Assembly (NCBI RefSeq): GCF_020831925.1
Contig: NZ_JAFIFQ010000004.1
Span: 1-64,000 of the forward strand
Origin: Alkalimonas sp.
GTDB taxonomy: Bacteria; Pseudomonadota; Gammaproteobacteria; Enterobacterales; Alteromonadaceae
DNA length: 64,000 nucleotides
Reading direction: 5' to 3'
A program made the translations under genes and the position numbers. Numbering within the stretch: position 1 is the stretch's first letter; every line of letters begins with the position of its first letter. The notes under the pieces are model-generated. The model was not told where the DNA came from and ran no database searches. It saw nothing but the letters and a program-made list of their open reading frames with translations. Shown piece after piece: positions 26,531 to 35,659 of this stretch.

Positions 26531-26595
26531 TTTCAATCGTCAGAGACCAAATAACGTCAAAAGTCTGGCATAGTTCAGTGCTGAGGAAAATCATC

Positions 26596-27729
26596 ATGCG
26601 AATGCTGTTTATTGGGCTAGGGTTGCTGCTTATCAGCTTGAGTGCTGCAGCCGACTGGGTTGAAGCCAGTGGTCAGGCGGTGATCCGCGGTGGTGACGAA
26701 GCCGAAGCCCGCGCCAGAGCAACCGAGGATGCCGTCCGGCGAGCCTTGCTTTATGCAGGTGCCTCCATCAGCAGTGTGCAGCAGGTTACTAATGGCTTGC
26801 TGACTGAAAGCTCTATGCAATGGCAAAGCCATGCGGAAGTTAGGCAAATTGAAGTGGTACGTGAGCAACGTATTGGCCGTACACTGGAAGTAACCATTCG
26901 GGCCGATATCTTTCCGCAGCATGCTCAGTGCCAAGGTGCAGGTTACAAAAAACCGCTGCTGGTTAGTCCCTTTGCCCTGCGCCACCCCCAGCAAAGTGTC
27001 ATTGGCGATCTACAAAGCATTGGTGAAGTCAGTGCCAGAAAGGTGCACCAACAGCTGCAGGGATTATCCCATAGCACTTTGCCAGCCTGGCTGGACTATC
27101 CGGATCTGAACCGCCACTTGTCCACGCGCGAACGCAGCAGTTTATTGCAGCAAACTAACGCGGATTATCTGGTCACTGCCAGTATCGAAGATGTCTCTTT
27201 GGGTGAGCGGACAGATATGAACCTGCGGTTCTGGTCAGATGCCAGGCGCGAACGCTTTTTTCATATGCAGCTCCAACTTCGGCAGTTAAGCACTGGCAAG
27301 GTGCTGTTTCAACAGGAATACCGTACTCAGGCGCGCTGGGATTACCGTAAACGCACCAGCATCTCCCCGCTTGATCATCGTTTTTGGCTAACCAGCTATG
27401 GCGAAGCCATCACTCGGGTGCTGGATGCAGCTGTGATTGATATTGAAGATGCTATGCGCTGCGAGCCCTTCATCGCTGCCATCACCGAAGTGGGCAACAA
27501 TCGGATCCAGTTACAAAGTGGGCAAAATGTCGGACTTAGCCGTGGTGATGAACTGACCATCTTGTATCGTCAGCACGGTATTCAAGGAGACAACACCCGC
27601 TTTCGCGTCAGCCCACTGACTGTCCGCATTACCGATCTTGGCTACGACTGGGCCATTGCCGAAAGCGTGGGTGAGCGCTTACTCAGCAATGTACAAGTGG
27701 GTGATGCCGTGACCAAACTAACTCCCTAG
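26596..27729 (+). CDS. flgT: Flagellar H-ring protein FlgT
   Basis: The start at 26596 (MRMLFIGLGLLLIS) follows GAGGA by 8 bases; a GTG start 18 bases earlier would be shorter of a ribosome site. The 377-residue protein has a signal peptide cut near AAADW, then VEASGQAVIRGGDEAEARARATEDAVRRALLYAG, the FlgT N-terminal domain. A middle domain (NADYLVTASIEDVSLGERTDM) and a C-terminal domain (LQSGQNVGLSRGDELTILYR) complete the usual three-domain structure. FlgT anchors the H-ring and stator. Confidence 0.94.
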   Translation: MRMLFIGLGLLLISLSAAADWVEASGQAVIRGGDEAEARARATEDAVRRALLYAGASISSVQQVTNGLLTESSMQWQSHAEVRQIEVVREQRIGRTLEVTIRADIFPQHAQCQGAGYKKPLLVSPFALRHPQQSVIGDLQSIGEVSARKVHQQLQGLSHSTLPAWLDYPDLNRHLSTRERSSLLQQTNADYLVTASIEDVSLGERTDMNLRFWSDARRERFFHMQLQLRQLSTGKVLFQQEYRTQARWDYRKRTSISPLDHRFWLTSYGEAITRVLDAAVIDIEDAMRCEPFIAAITEVGNNRIQLQSGQNVGLSRGDELTILYRQHGIQGDNTRFRVSPLTVRITDLGYDWAIAESVGERLLSNVQVGDAVTKLTP

Positions 27730-27785
27730 CTAATCAAAAATATGGGCGAGCCCTGCACCTTTCATTCAAATTTATGGAAACATCC

Positions 27786-27814
27786 TTTACAGGCCTGACC
27801 ATTATCTGTACAAT
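27786..27814 (+). promoter_or_regulatory. Sigma-70 promoter of the porin gene
   Basis: TTTACA, 17 bases, TACAAT. It lies about 190 bases upstream of the porin start. The long leader between (27821-28003) holds an imperfect hairpin (about 27942-27967, arms GTGTTG..GGCC/GGCC..AACAC) and no gene. Confidence 0.7.
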
Positions 27815-28003
27815 TCGCGCCTCCACTTGGCAAGTCAGCTGAAAAGCTGCACACGCAAAGTCATGGGCCTAACGGAACTCTGTTTCTATGGTAGCCAGAC
27901 CGCACATTATCAAGCGTCTACTTGCCTCGATGGAATAACACTGTGTTGCTGGCCTTGGGGCCAACACATCGATTTCCCACCAATGATCGGGGTACAGATC
28001 CAC

Positions 28004-29140
28004 ATGGTATCAAAAATCAAACAACTTAGTCTGGGTGTATTGCTGGCAATGAGCGTCACTGCAGCGCAGGCGGAAATTCGCTTCAACGGTTTTGCATCCA
28101 TTCAGGCAGGTAACACCCTTTCCAGCTCTGATCGCCTCTATGGCTACGATAACGAAGTCGACTTTAAAAACGAATCTCTGTTTGCCTTACAGGCCCAGGC
28201 TGACCTTGGCGATCGTTTGTCCGTGACCGCTCAGCTGATGGGCCGTGGTGCCAATGATTTTAATGCCGAATTTGAATGGGCTTACCTGACTTATGAGCTG
28301 AATAGCCAGACCCGCATCAATGCAGGTCGCCTGCGCACGCCTTTCTACCGTTATTCCGACTTTATGGATGTGGGCTACGCCTACGACTGGGCCCGGGTGC
28401 CAAGCTCAGTCTACAACCTTGATTTTAATAATCTGGAAGGGATTTCTCTGGTCCGCTTTGGTCAGTTAGGTGAGGTAGATTCTACACTGCAATTGATTCT
28501 GGGAAGCTACAGCGGCACCACCGCCATTACCCCGGCCCCAGCTGATGCAAATATTGAACGGATTGCCGGTGCTACCTGGGAGCTGGTACAGGGTAATTTT
28601 AGTGCTCGCGTAGCTTATTTAACTGGCAAGCTGACGCTGGTTGATCAAGATGGCGAACTGTCCGGCTTGCTGAGTTTGCTGGAACAATCCGGTTTCGCTG
28701 CTACGGCTAACCAAATCCGTATCGATGATGCCAGCAGTGCTTTTATGGGCCTGGCATTAGGTTATGATAACGGCAGCCTGGTGCTTAGTGGTGAAGTGGT
28801 CCGTGCCCGGGTGAAAAATACCGTGATCCCAAGTCAGAATGGCTATTACCTGTCGGCTGGTTACCGCATCGACAGTTTCACGCCTTTTGTCAGCTTCGAA
28901 CAGCGTGATAACGATGGCAAGGCAGAAATTTATCAAGCCTTGGCCGCCGAAAATCCATTCCGCCCAGCTGTCACAACAGTAGTAGAATCCTTCACCACCA
29001 AACGTGACACCTGGAATATTGGCAGCCGCTATGATTTCCATCCGTCCGCCGCACTGAAAGTGCAGTTTAGTTCACAAAAAGACAAAGTAGCCGATCGTCG
29101 TGATCAGCTGCTGACTGTCGGCATCGATTTGGTCTTTTAA
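28004..29140 (+). CDS. Outer-membrane porin-like beta-barrel protein
   Basis: The start is set at 28004 (MVSKIKQLSLGVLLAMSV), which gives a signal peptide cut after TAAQA; the longer frame upstream has no secretion signal at its end. The 378-residue mature part has alternating hydrophobic beta-strand patterns and ends in Phe (LLTVGIDLVF), the outer-membrane insertion signal. Features such as FASIQAGN, FEWAYLTYELNSQTRINAGRLRTPFYRYSDF resemble the general porin/OprP-like group of gammaproteobacteria. The small PstS-like gene follows by 10 bases, suggesting a role in anion uptake; the substrate is not known. Confidence 0.82.
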   Translation: MVSKIKQLSLGVLLAMSVTAAQAEIRFNGFASIQAGNTLSSSDRLYGYDNEVDFKNESLFALQAQADLGDRLSVTAQLMGRGANDFNAEFEWAYLTYELNSQTRINAGRLRTPFYRYSDFMDVGYAYDWARVPSSVYNLDFNNLEGISLVRFGQLGEVDSTLQLILGSYSGTTAITPAPADANIERIAGATWELVQGNFSARVAYLTGKLTLVDQDGELSGLLSLLEQSGFAATANQIRIDDASSAFMGLALGYDNGSLVLSGEVVRARVKNTVIPSQNGYYLSAGYRIDSFTPFVSFEQRDNDGKAEIYQALAAENPFRPAVTTVVESFTTKRDTWNIGSRYDFHPSAALKVQFSSQKDKVADRRDQLLTVGIDLVF

Positions 29141-29150
29141 GGAGCTATCT

Positions 29151-29543
29151 ATGAAAAAGTTTTTGCTTGCCAGCCTGGCGCTTGCTTCATCCGTCTGTGC
29201 TGCTGATATTGCGATTATCGCTCACCCGGCAACGGCTGAAGTCAGTATGGAAGAAGTATCCCGTATTTATATGGGCCGTGCCGGCAGCCTGATGCCGGTT
29301 AATTTGCCGGAGAACAACCCACTGCGCGATCAATTCGAGCAAGAAGCTTTAGGCCGAAGCCCGGCCCAAATGAAAGCCTACTGGTCCCGGCTGGTTTTTA
29401 CCGGTAAAGGCCGGCCACCGGTTGAAGTCGACTCAGTCGCGGCTAAAATCGAATTTGTTGCCGCCAACCCGAACAGCCTGGGCTATATCCCAGCCAGTGA
29501 AGTGACCGATCAGGTACGGGTCATTGCCACCCTTGCCAACTAA
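29151..29543 (+). CDS. Small PstS-like periplasmic binding-domain protein
   Basis: The 130-residue protein has a signal peptide (MKKFLLASLALASSVCA) and a single half of a phosphate-binding-protein-like fold: MEEVSRIYMGR, the AQMKAYWSRLVFTGKGRPP motif and the NPNSLGYIPASEV end. PstS proteins are about 300 residues, so this is a one-lobe relative (PBP-like PF12849), often found in Alteromonadales near porins. Whether it binds phosphate is unknown. It is co-transcribed with the porin and followed by a terminator. Confidence 0.75.
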   Translation: MKKFLLASLALASSVCAADIAIIAHPATAEVSMEEVSRIYMGRAGSLMPVNLPENNPLRDQFEQEALGRSPAQMKAYWSRLVFTGKGRPPVEVDSVAAKIEFVAANPNSLGYIPASEVTDQVRVIATLAN

Positions 29544-29564
29544 GATCCGAGACACAGAAAAACG

Positions 29565-29592
29565 AATGCCGGCTTGATGCCGGCATTTCTTA
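29565..29592 (+). terminator. Terminator after the porin-PstS-like unit
   Basis: Perfect 9-bp stem AATGCCGGC/GCCGGCATT with 5-base loop, then T-rich bases. It lies between the convergent plus-strand unit and recD, so it may serve both strands. Confidence 0.75.
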
Positions 29593-29609
29593 TGGAGCAA
29601 ACAGAACAA

Positions 29610-31721
29610 TCACAGCAAAGCAAAACCACTGGCGCGCTGCACCCGCTGCGTTATGGTGCTGGCCAGCACAGCCTCGTTATCGTAAATCAGGCTAAAGGTC
29701 GTTTTGGCCCGGGTGATGCCGGTATAAAGCAACTCGCGGGTAAGCACCGGGCTGCTGCTTGCAGGCAGCAGCAAGGCCGTATGCAGGAACTCCGAGCCCT
29801 GTGATTTATGCACCGTCATGGCAAAGACAGTTTCGGCGCTGTGCAAACGGCTGGGCAGCACCCAGCGAATGCCGCCTTCCCCATCCAAAAAAGCCACCCG
29901 CAGTACTGTCTCACCTTGTTCCTGCACGGGTAAACAGACGCCAATATCGCCGTTCATCAGTTGCACCTGATAATCGTTGCGGGTCATCAGCACCGGCCGC
30001 CCCGGATACCAGGCCTGCCCCTCTGGCCTGATCAGGCTATGCCGGGCCAGTAAGCGCTCGATGCGGGCATTCAGGCCCTGTACGCCCCAGTCGCCTTCGC
30101 GCACAGCGCCCAGCAGCTGAAAATTACGCTGCAGTGCCAAAATCTGCAGCGCCGCCTGATTCCGCTGCACGGTTTCAGCCTCCGGTGCAAAGGCTGCTAC
30201 GGCGGTTAAATACGGCCGGTAGCCCGTTAGCAACAACGTCTTAAATGCCTCACTAAAAGGCATGGCAGTTGAAGCAGATGCGCCAGTCGGCACGGCGGAC
30301 ATGCCTTGCTGCAGCAATTGCACCGGGCTATTCGGTTCCGCCGCGATGGCTTTGATGGTCGTTACTGCAGAGCTGCCATCCCCCTCAACGTTATTGCCGT
30401 CAACCCCAGCGCCGTCAACAACAGTTCCGCCATGATTCACTAAAGTTGCCAACCGATGAATAGCGCCACCTTCGGTAAAGCGATAGCTGTGACGTAGCAT
30501 GGCAGTGACCTGCGCCAGCGCCGGTGCGTCTTCTGCTGCAACATAGCGCTCTGGCACCTTAGCCGCGCACAGTTGCTGCAAATAAGCCACCGTGCCTGGC
30601 CGGTAGCTGCCTGTCTCGGCAAAGCGGCACAGGTCCCCCAATACCGAACCGGCTTCCACCGATGCCAGCTGATCTTTATCGCCCAGTAAATACAAACGGC
30701 AATCGGCCGGCAGGGCCTGCACCAGCGCCGCCATCAACTCCACATCCACCATCGAAGCTTCATCCACCACCACCACATCGGCCGCCAAGGGGTTCTGGCG
30801 CTGATGTTTAAAGTGCCGGCTGTCCGGCCGGGCGCCGAGCAAACGATGCACCGTCTGCACCTGGGTCGGTAACCAGGCTTTTAATTGCGCGGGATCTGGT
30901 AATGGCAAGGCACTGACATCCAGCTGCTGCAAACTCTGAGCAATGGATTCATTCAGGCGGGCTGCGGCTTTGCCGGTGGGCGCGGCCAGCAGGATCTGCA
31001 ATGGTTTTTGCTGTCCGGTCAGCTGAAGTCCCTGCAGCAGTGCCAATAGCTTGAGCACAGTCGTGGTTTTACCGGTTCCTGGCCCACCGGTTATAATGGC
31101 AAAGCGGCTTCGCACCGCTAAAGCGCAGGCCGCCATCTGCCAGTCAAACGGCGCTGCGCGTTTATCTGCCGGAAAAAACCCCTGCAGCAACAGCGCCACA
31201 CGATCAACGGCAAGCGGCGCTTCCGGTTGCAAACGCCTGGTAATTTCAGCAGCAATCAACTGCTCGTACTGCCAGTAGCGACGCATATAAAGCAGCGGCT
31301 TTTGCGCACTCCCGGCCAGCACAAAGGGGGCATTCGCCCTCGTATGCGCCTGTTGGTCTGGCAGTTGACTGGCCACCAGAGCCGAGCCTTGCAATGCCTG
31401 CACCCAATCCTGCACACGGTAAGCACTCAGATACTGCTTTAACTCAGCATCGGCCTGCTGCCAAAGCTCACTGCGCCCGGCCGAAGCTTTGATCTTACTC
31501 TGCAAAAGCACAGCACCAATATCCAGGCAAACATGCCCGCGACCATTGGCTTCACTGCACAGCAGCACCGCTAATAGCTCGAGCTCAGTCAACTCTGGCA
31601 CTTGCCTGCTGAAAAACTGCGCCAGCATCCAATCCAGGCTGCGGATCAGCCCGGCCTGGCACCAGGCTTCGGCCTGCTGCAATAAAGTGGGCAGGGTCGG
31701 CGTTCGGCTCTGAGCATTCAT
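29610..31721 (-). CDS. recD: RecBCD helicase subunit RecD
   Basis: The 703-residue protein is a 5'-3' SF1B helicase subunit. The Walker A GGPGTGKTTTV is around residue 212, followed by AAPTGKAAARL, DVVVVDEASMVDVELM (Walker B) and YLLGDKDQLASVEAGSVLGDL. The C-terminal UvrD-like motif FAMTVHKSQGSEF and YTGITRAK are present. It is longer than E. coli RecD (608), with extra Ala/Gly/Val-rich linker sequence around residues 430-500. Its start overlaps the recB stop (ATGA). It works in the RecBCD end-resection complex. Confidence 0.97.
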   Translation of the reverse strand: MNAQSRTPTLPTLLQQAEAWCQAGLIRSLDWMLAQFFSRQVPELTELELLAVLLCSEANGRGHVCLDIGAVLLQSKIKASAGRSELWQQADAELKQYLSAYRVQDWVQALQGSALVASQLPDQQAHTRANAPFVLAGSAQKPLLYMRRYWQYEQLIAAEITRRLQPEAPLAVDRVALLLQGFFPADKRAAPFDWQMAACALAVRSRFAIITGGPGTGKTTTVLKLLALLQGLQLTGQQKPLQILLAAPTGKAAARLNESIAQSLQQLDVSALPLPDPAQLKAWLPTQVQTVHRLLGARPDSRHFKHQRQNPLAADVVVVDEASMVDVELMAALVQALPADCRLYLLGDKDQLASVEAGSVLGDLCRFAETGSYRPGTVAYLQQLCAAKVPERYVAAEDAPALAQVTAMLRHSYRFTEGGAIHRLATLVNHGGTVVDGAGVDGNNVEGDGSSAVTTIKAIAAEPNSPVQLLQQGMSAVPTGASASTAMPFSEAFKTLLLTGYRPYLTAVAAFAPEAETVQRNQAALQILALQRNFQLLGAVREGDWGVQGLNARIERLLARHSLIRPEGQAWYPGRPVLMTRNDYQVQLMNGDIGVCLPVQEQGETVLRVAFLDGEGGIRWVLPSRLHSAETVFAMTVHKSQGSEFLHTALLLPASSSPVLTRELLYTGITRAKTTFSLIYDNEAVLASTITQRVQRASGFALL

Positions 31722-34700
31722 GATGTCACCTCACCAGCTGCATGAGCATTTTGCGGCGGTTCACCATGCGTTGGCTCACCCGGCACGAGTTCTCCCCGGA
31801 ACAAAGCATCCAGCTGCTCTATCAATGCCCGCTCTGGCCGGTACTGCCAAAGCCCGTGCTGGCCTGGCTCGGCAAAGCCACGCACAAACCAGTACCAGGC
31901 ACCGCCAATATGGCGATCGTAGTCGTAATCGGCTAAACGGCTTTGCAATAAGCGATGCAGCGCCAGCAGATAAAGCACACACTGCATGTCGTAGCGATGG
32001 CTCAGCATCGCCTGCTGCATCGCTTGCTGACTGTAGCTGGCGTCTTCATCACCCAGGCTGTTGGTTTTCCAGTCCAGTACATAGTAACGCCCCTGATGCT
32101 CAACTACCCCATCAATAAAGCCTTTGATCATGCCGTTTAGCTGCTCGGGTTCGGCGTTAGGACGCACTTCGCCTGGCAACACAAAGCGCTGGATCAGCCG
32201 ATCGAGCTGAACACTGCTGACCTGCTCACTCGGTAATAAAAACTCCAGCTCCACCGCAATCTGCTCAGGTGCGACGGCCATCAGCTGCAATGGCTGCGCT
32301 TCACCATTAAGCGGCACCGATTGCTGTAAAAACTGACACAGCCAGTCACTGAGTGCGCCGGCAGACTCCTCCAGCCCCACGGCCTGACAACGGCTTTGCA
32401 GCTGTACCGCCCGGCCCTGCTCATCCTGCACCGCAGCCGCAAAGCCAGACCAATGCTGGCCGGCAGCATCCTGATAGCGATGGGCTGCAGCCCATTCCAG
32501 CAAGGCGTGGATAAAGGTACCAAAGGCCGCTCCTTTGGGCAGTTGATGCATCCATTGGCTTGCTGAAGCAGGAAGAGTTAGCCGGGCAGCGTTCTTAGCT
32601 GCAAAGGGAGCTCCGGCAGTGGCTGCGGCATACAACTCGGCCTGTAGTGCGGCTTTGGCATCTTCGGGCTCGCTCAAAGGCTCAGCACTGCTCGCGGGGC
32701 TACTGGCAAAGTGTTCGGCGGTCTGAGCCTGAAAACGGATGGCTGAGTAACTGGCAATCCACCAGCGCCGATAAGGCGGCAGCTGCGGGCAAGCGGCTGG
32801 TTCCAGCTCTGGCAGCGCCTCTGCCGGCTGATAAGGCTCGGCTTCATCAGTTGATTGCAGCTGCAGCACAGCACCTTGACCGGTTAAGGCCTGCAACTGC
32901 TGTTGCAACTCGACAGGCTGCTGATACGCTGCCTCCCCGTTGAACAAATAACCAAAAGCGCCCTGATGGTTTTGCATTTTTTTGCCCTGCACACAGACGG
33001 CGGCCGTCCCCAGCCAAAGACCATGCCGGGCTCTGGTCAGGGCGACATACAACAGCCGCATGTCCTCGCTAAGCCGCTCATCATCAGCCTGCTGCCAGGC
33101 AGCTGGAAAAGCGTCCTTACCGGCTACTTCGGTGCCAGTATGGCTGGCATCCCGGTAAGGCACCTGCCGTACCTTGCCATCGATGGTGCGCCACCCCACC
33201 ACAAAGGGCAAAAACACCAGCGGGTATTCCAGGCCTTTGGATTTATGAATGGTGATGATTTTGACCAGGGCAGCATCGCTTTCCAACCGGATCACCTGCT
33301 CTTCGCCGGGCTCGTCCAGATGCTCGGCCAGTTGGCGGATCAGTGCCTGCTCGCCTTCCAACTGCACCGCCTGTTGCTGCAACCAGTCGGCCAGATGCAA
33401 CAGGTTGGTCAGTTGACGTTCACCATCTTGCTGGCGCAATAAACGGGCCGGCAGCTGGTAGTGATCAAGCAACTGCCGCAACATGGCCAGCACACCCTGG
33501 CTGCGCCAGCAGGCCTGCAAGCGCAAAAAACACTGTACCTGAGCTTCCAGTGCCAGTTCATCCTGCTGCCAGGCCATCAGTTGCTGCAAGGAGAGGCCGA
33601 GGCTCGGCGTGGCCAGCGCAGCTTTCACCAGACTTAAGTCCATCGGGCTGGCGCAGGCCCTTAGCCAGAGCAGCACATCCGCCGCTTCGGCCGTGGCGAA
33701 CACCGAGCCCCGATCGGATAAGTACACCGCCGGTACCTGCAGTTTGGAAAGCTCCGCCTTGATCAACTGCGCTTCCTGCTGGCTGCGTACCAGCACAGCG
33801 ATGTCTTGCGCTGCCAGCGGCCGGCTCTGTTCGCCCTCAAAGCGGCAACGCCCGGCACTGGCGGCATTGAGCAAAAAAGCAATACGGCTGGCACACTGAT
33901 AAGCACTGTGTTCACGGTAAGCACTGATGCGCCAGGGCTCCTCGCCGGGGAGATGCTGAATATGCAGTGCCGGCACGGCTTTGCCATCCAGCAACAATCG
34001 CTCGTTGCGACCGCTGGCACTGACAGCAGTAAAGGGCAGCGGATTGTCGGTACTGCCTTCGGATTTAAAGCGAAAGGCAGCGCGTGGATGCGCTTCGGCC
34101 TGCAAAAACAGTTGATTGCAGGCATCAACCACCGCTTGGGTAGAACGAAAGTTACGGCTTAAACTGTAATGGCGACCCGCTGTATCCTGCCGCGCCTGCA
34201 AATAAGTATGAATATCGGCACCACGAAAGCTGTAAATGGCCTGCTTAGGATCGCCAATCAGCACCACAGCTGTGTTGGTGTCGTTGTCGGCAATACGGTA
34301 AATGCGGTTGAAAATGCCGTACTGCACCGGATCGGTATCCTGGAACTCATCAATCAACGCCACCGGGAAAGCCGCCCGAATACCAGCGGCCAGCTGACTG
34401 GCATGCTCGCCAGCTTGGGTAGGATCCAGGGCACTGTTCAGCTCAGTCAGTAAATCGTTAAAGCCAAGCTGTGCCTGGCGGTTGAGCCGTCGCTTCAGCT
34501 CCTGCCGACACCAGTAGAGCGCATGGCTCAATATGCCTTCTTTTAAGCGGATGCCATCACCACCATCAGCACCATCGTCAGCGTCGGCCTGCTGTTGCCA
34601 CAGCTCAGCCAGCTGGGCCATGCCAACAAAGGCCGGATGATCCGGCTCCGCTTCTGGTGCCTGGCCTTTTTTCCAGACAAAACGCCCGCTGGCAAAATGC

Positions 34701-35659
34701 GTCATTTTTTTGTCGAAGGCGCCCTGCCCCCGGCTCCACTGTGCCAGCTCGGCCAGCATCTGACGGAATTTTTCATCGGTATTGGAGTAATGCTTCGTGG
34801 CATTAAAGCGACTTTGCAATGCCAGCAACTGCTGCTCAAGCTCTGGCCAGTGTTTGGCCCACAGCTGCCGTACCGATGGCTCCACACTGGCAAAGGCAGC
34901 CTGCCTGGCTTGCTGTTGTTGCCTGGCTGCGATGGCCTCCGCCAGCAATGACTGCAAGTCGGAGTCCTGTTCCAGTTGAAGCGGCGAGCCGGCGAACAGC
35001 AGCACAGGATCGGCCTGGCGCAACAAGGGCAACAGAGCTTTGCGCAACCGATCCGGGTTCAGATAACACTGCTGCACCACAGCGGCCCCTTCGGCCGACA
35101 GGGGGTAAAAATGCTGGCGCCAGTAATCTTTGACGATGCCATCCAGCAGCTCGGTTTGATCGGTCAGCAGCTCACGCTGAAACAACCCTCGGCTGTCAAA
35201 GGCATGCTCTGCCAGCATCTTATGGCACCAGCCATGAATGGTGGCGATCATGGCTTCATCCATGGCTTCGGCCGCGCGTTTTAACCGCAAGGCACAGCCA
35301 GGCCAGGCCTCATCCGGATAACTCAGCACCAGTTGCCACAGCGGATCCGCCTTGGTCGTTTTTTGGCGCAGCTCAGCCGGGGACTGGCGAAACAGGCGGG
35401 CCGCTTCAACCAGGCGCTGCCTGATCCGGCTGCGCAATTCCTCCGTTGCCGCCTCGGTAAAGGTCAGTACCAGAATATCCCGTGGCGTTAAAGCCCGGCT
35501 AAAGGCAGTGTGCTCATGACCTGAAGTCGTGCCATGGCCCAGCACCAGCCGCACATACAGCAAAGCCAGCGAGAACGTTTTACCGGTGCCGGCACTGGCT
35601 TCAATCAGGCGGCTGCCATTGAGGGGAAAATGCAGTAAATCCAAATCCTGTGCTTTCAT
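31718..35659 (-). CDS. recB: RecBCD helicase-nuclease subunit RecB
   Basis: I start at 35659 (MKAQDLDLLHFPLNG), whose ATG overlaps the recC stop; an upstream extension of 22 residues is in recC sequence. The 1313-residue protein has Walker A ASAGTGKTFS near residue 22, ILVLTFTEAATEEL, VALIDEFQDTDPVQY, and VKIITIHKSKGLEYPLVFLP. The C-terminal nuclease has the catalytic Asp and Lys in YVLDWKTN. It is the 3'-5' helicase and nuclease of RecBCD. Confidence 0.97.
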   Translation of the reverse strand: MKAQDLDLLHFPLNGSRLIEASAGTGKTFSLALLYVRLVLGHGTTSGHEHTAFSRALTPRDILVLTFTEAATEELRSRIRQRLVEAARLFRQSPAELRQKTTKADPLWQLVLSYPDEAWPGCALRLKRAAEAMDEAMIATIHGWCHKMLAEHAFDSRGLFQRELLTDQTELLDGIVKDYWRQHFYPLSAEGAAVVQQCYLNPDRLRKALLPLLRQADPVLLFAGSPLQLEQDSDLQSLLAEAIAARQQQQARQAAFASVEPSVRQLWAKHWPELEQQLLALQSRFNATKHYSNTDEKFRQMLAELAQWSRGQGAFDKKMTHFASGRFVWKKGQAPEAEPDHPAFVGMAQLAELWQQQADADDGADGGDGIRLKEGILSHALYWCRQELKRRLNRQAQLGFNDLLTELNSALDPTQAGEHASQLAAGIRAAFPVALIDEFQDTDPVQYGIFNRIYRIADNDTNTAVVLIGDPKQAIYSFRGADIHTYLQARQDTAGRHYSLSRNFRSTQAVVDACNQLFLQAEAHPRAAFRFKSEGSTDNPLPFTAVSASGRNERLLLDGKAVPALHIQHLPGEEPWRISAYREHSAYQCASRIAFLLNAASAGRCRFEGEQSRPLAAQDIAVLVRSQQEAQLIKAELSKLQVPAVYLSDRGSVFATAEAADVLLWLRACASPMDLSLVKAALATPSLGLSLQQLMAWQQDELALEAQVQCFLRLQACWRSQGVLAMLRQLLDHYQLPARLLRQQDGERQLTNLLHLADWLQQQAVQLEGEQALIRQLAEHLDEPGEEQVIRLESDAALVKIITIHKSKGLEYPLVFLPFVVGWRTIDGKVRQVPYRDASHTGTEVAGKDAFPAAWQQADDERLSEDMRLLYVALTRARHGLWLGTAAVCVQGKKMQNHQGAFGYLFNGEAAYQQPVELQQQLQALTGQGAVLQLQSTDEAEPYQPAEALPELEPAACPQLPPYRRWWIASYSAIRFQAQTAEHFASSPASSAEPLSEPEDAKAALQAELYAAATAGAPFAAKNAARLTLPASASQWMHQLPKGAAFGTFIHALLEWAAAHRYQDAAGQHWSGFAAAVQDEQGRAVQLQSRCQAVGLEESAGALSDWLCQFLQQSVPLNGEAQPLQLMAVAPEQIAVELEFLLPSEQVSSVQLDRLIQRFVLPGEVRPNAEPEQLNGMIKGFIDGVVEHQGRYYVLDWKTNSLGDEDASYSQQAMQQAMLSHRYDMQCVLYLLALHRLLQSRLADYDYDRHIGGAWYWFVRGFAEPGQHGLWQYRPERALIEQLDALFRGELVPGEPTHGEPPQNAHAAGEVTS

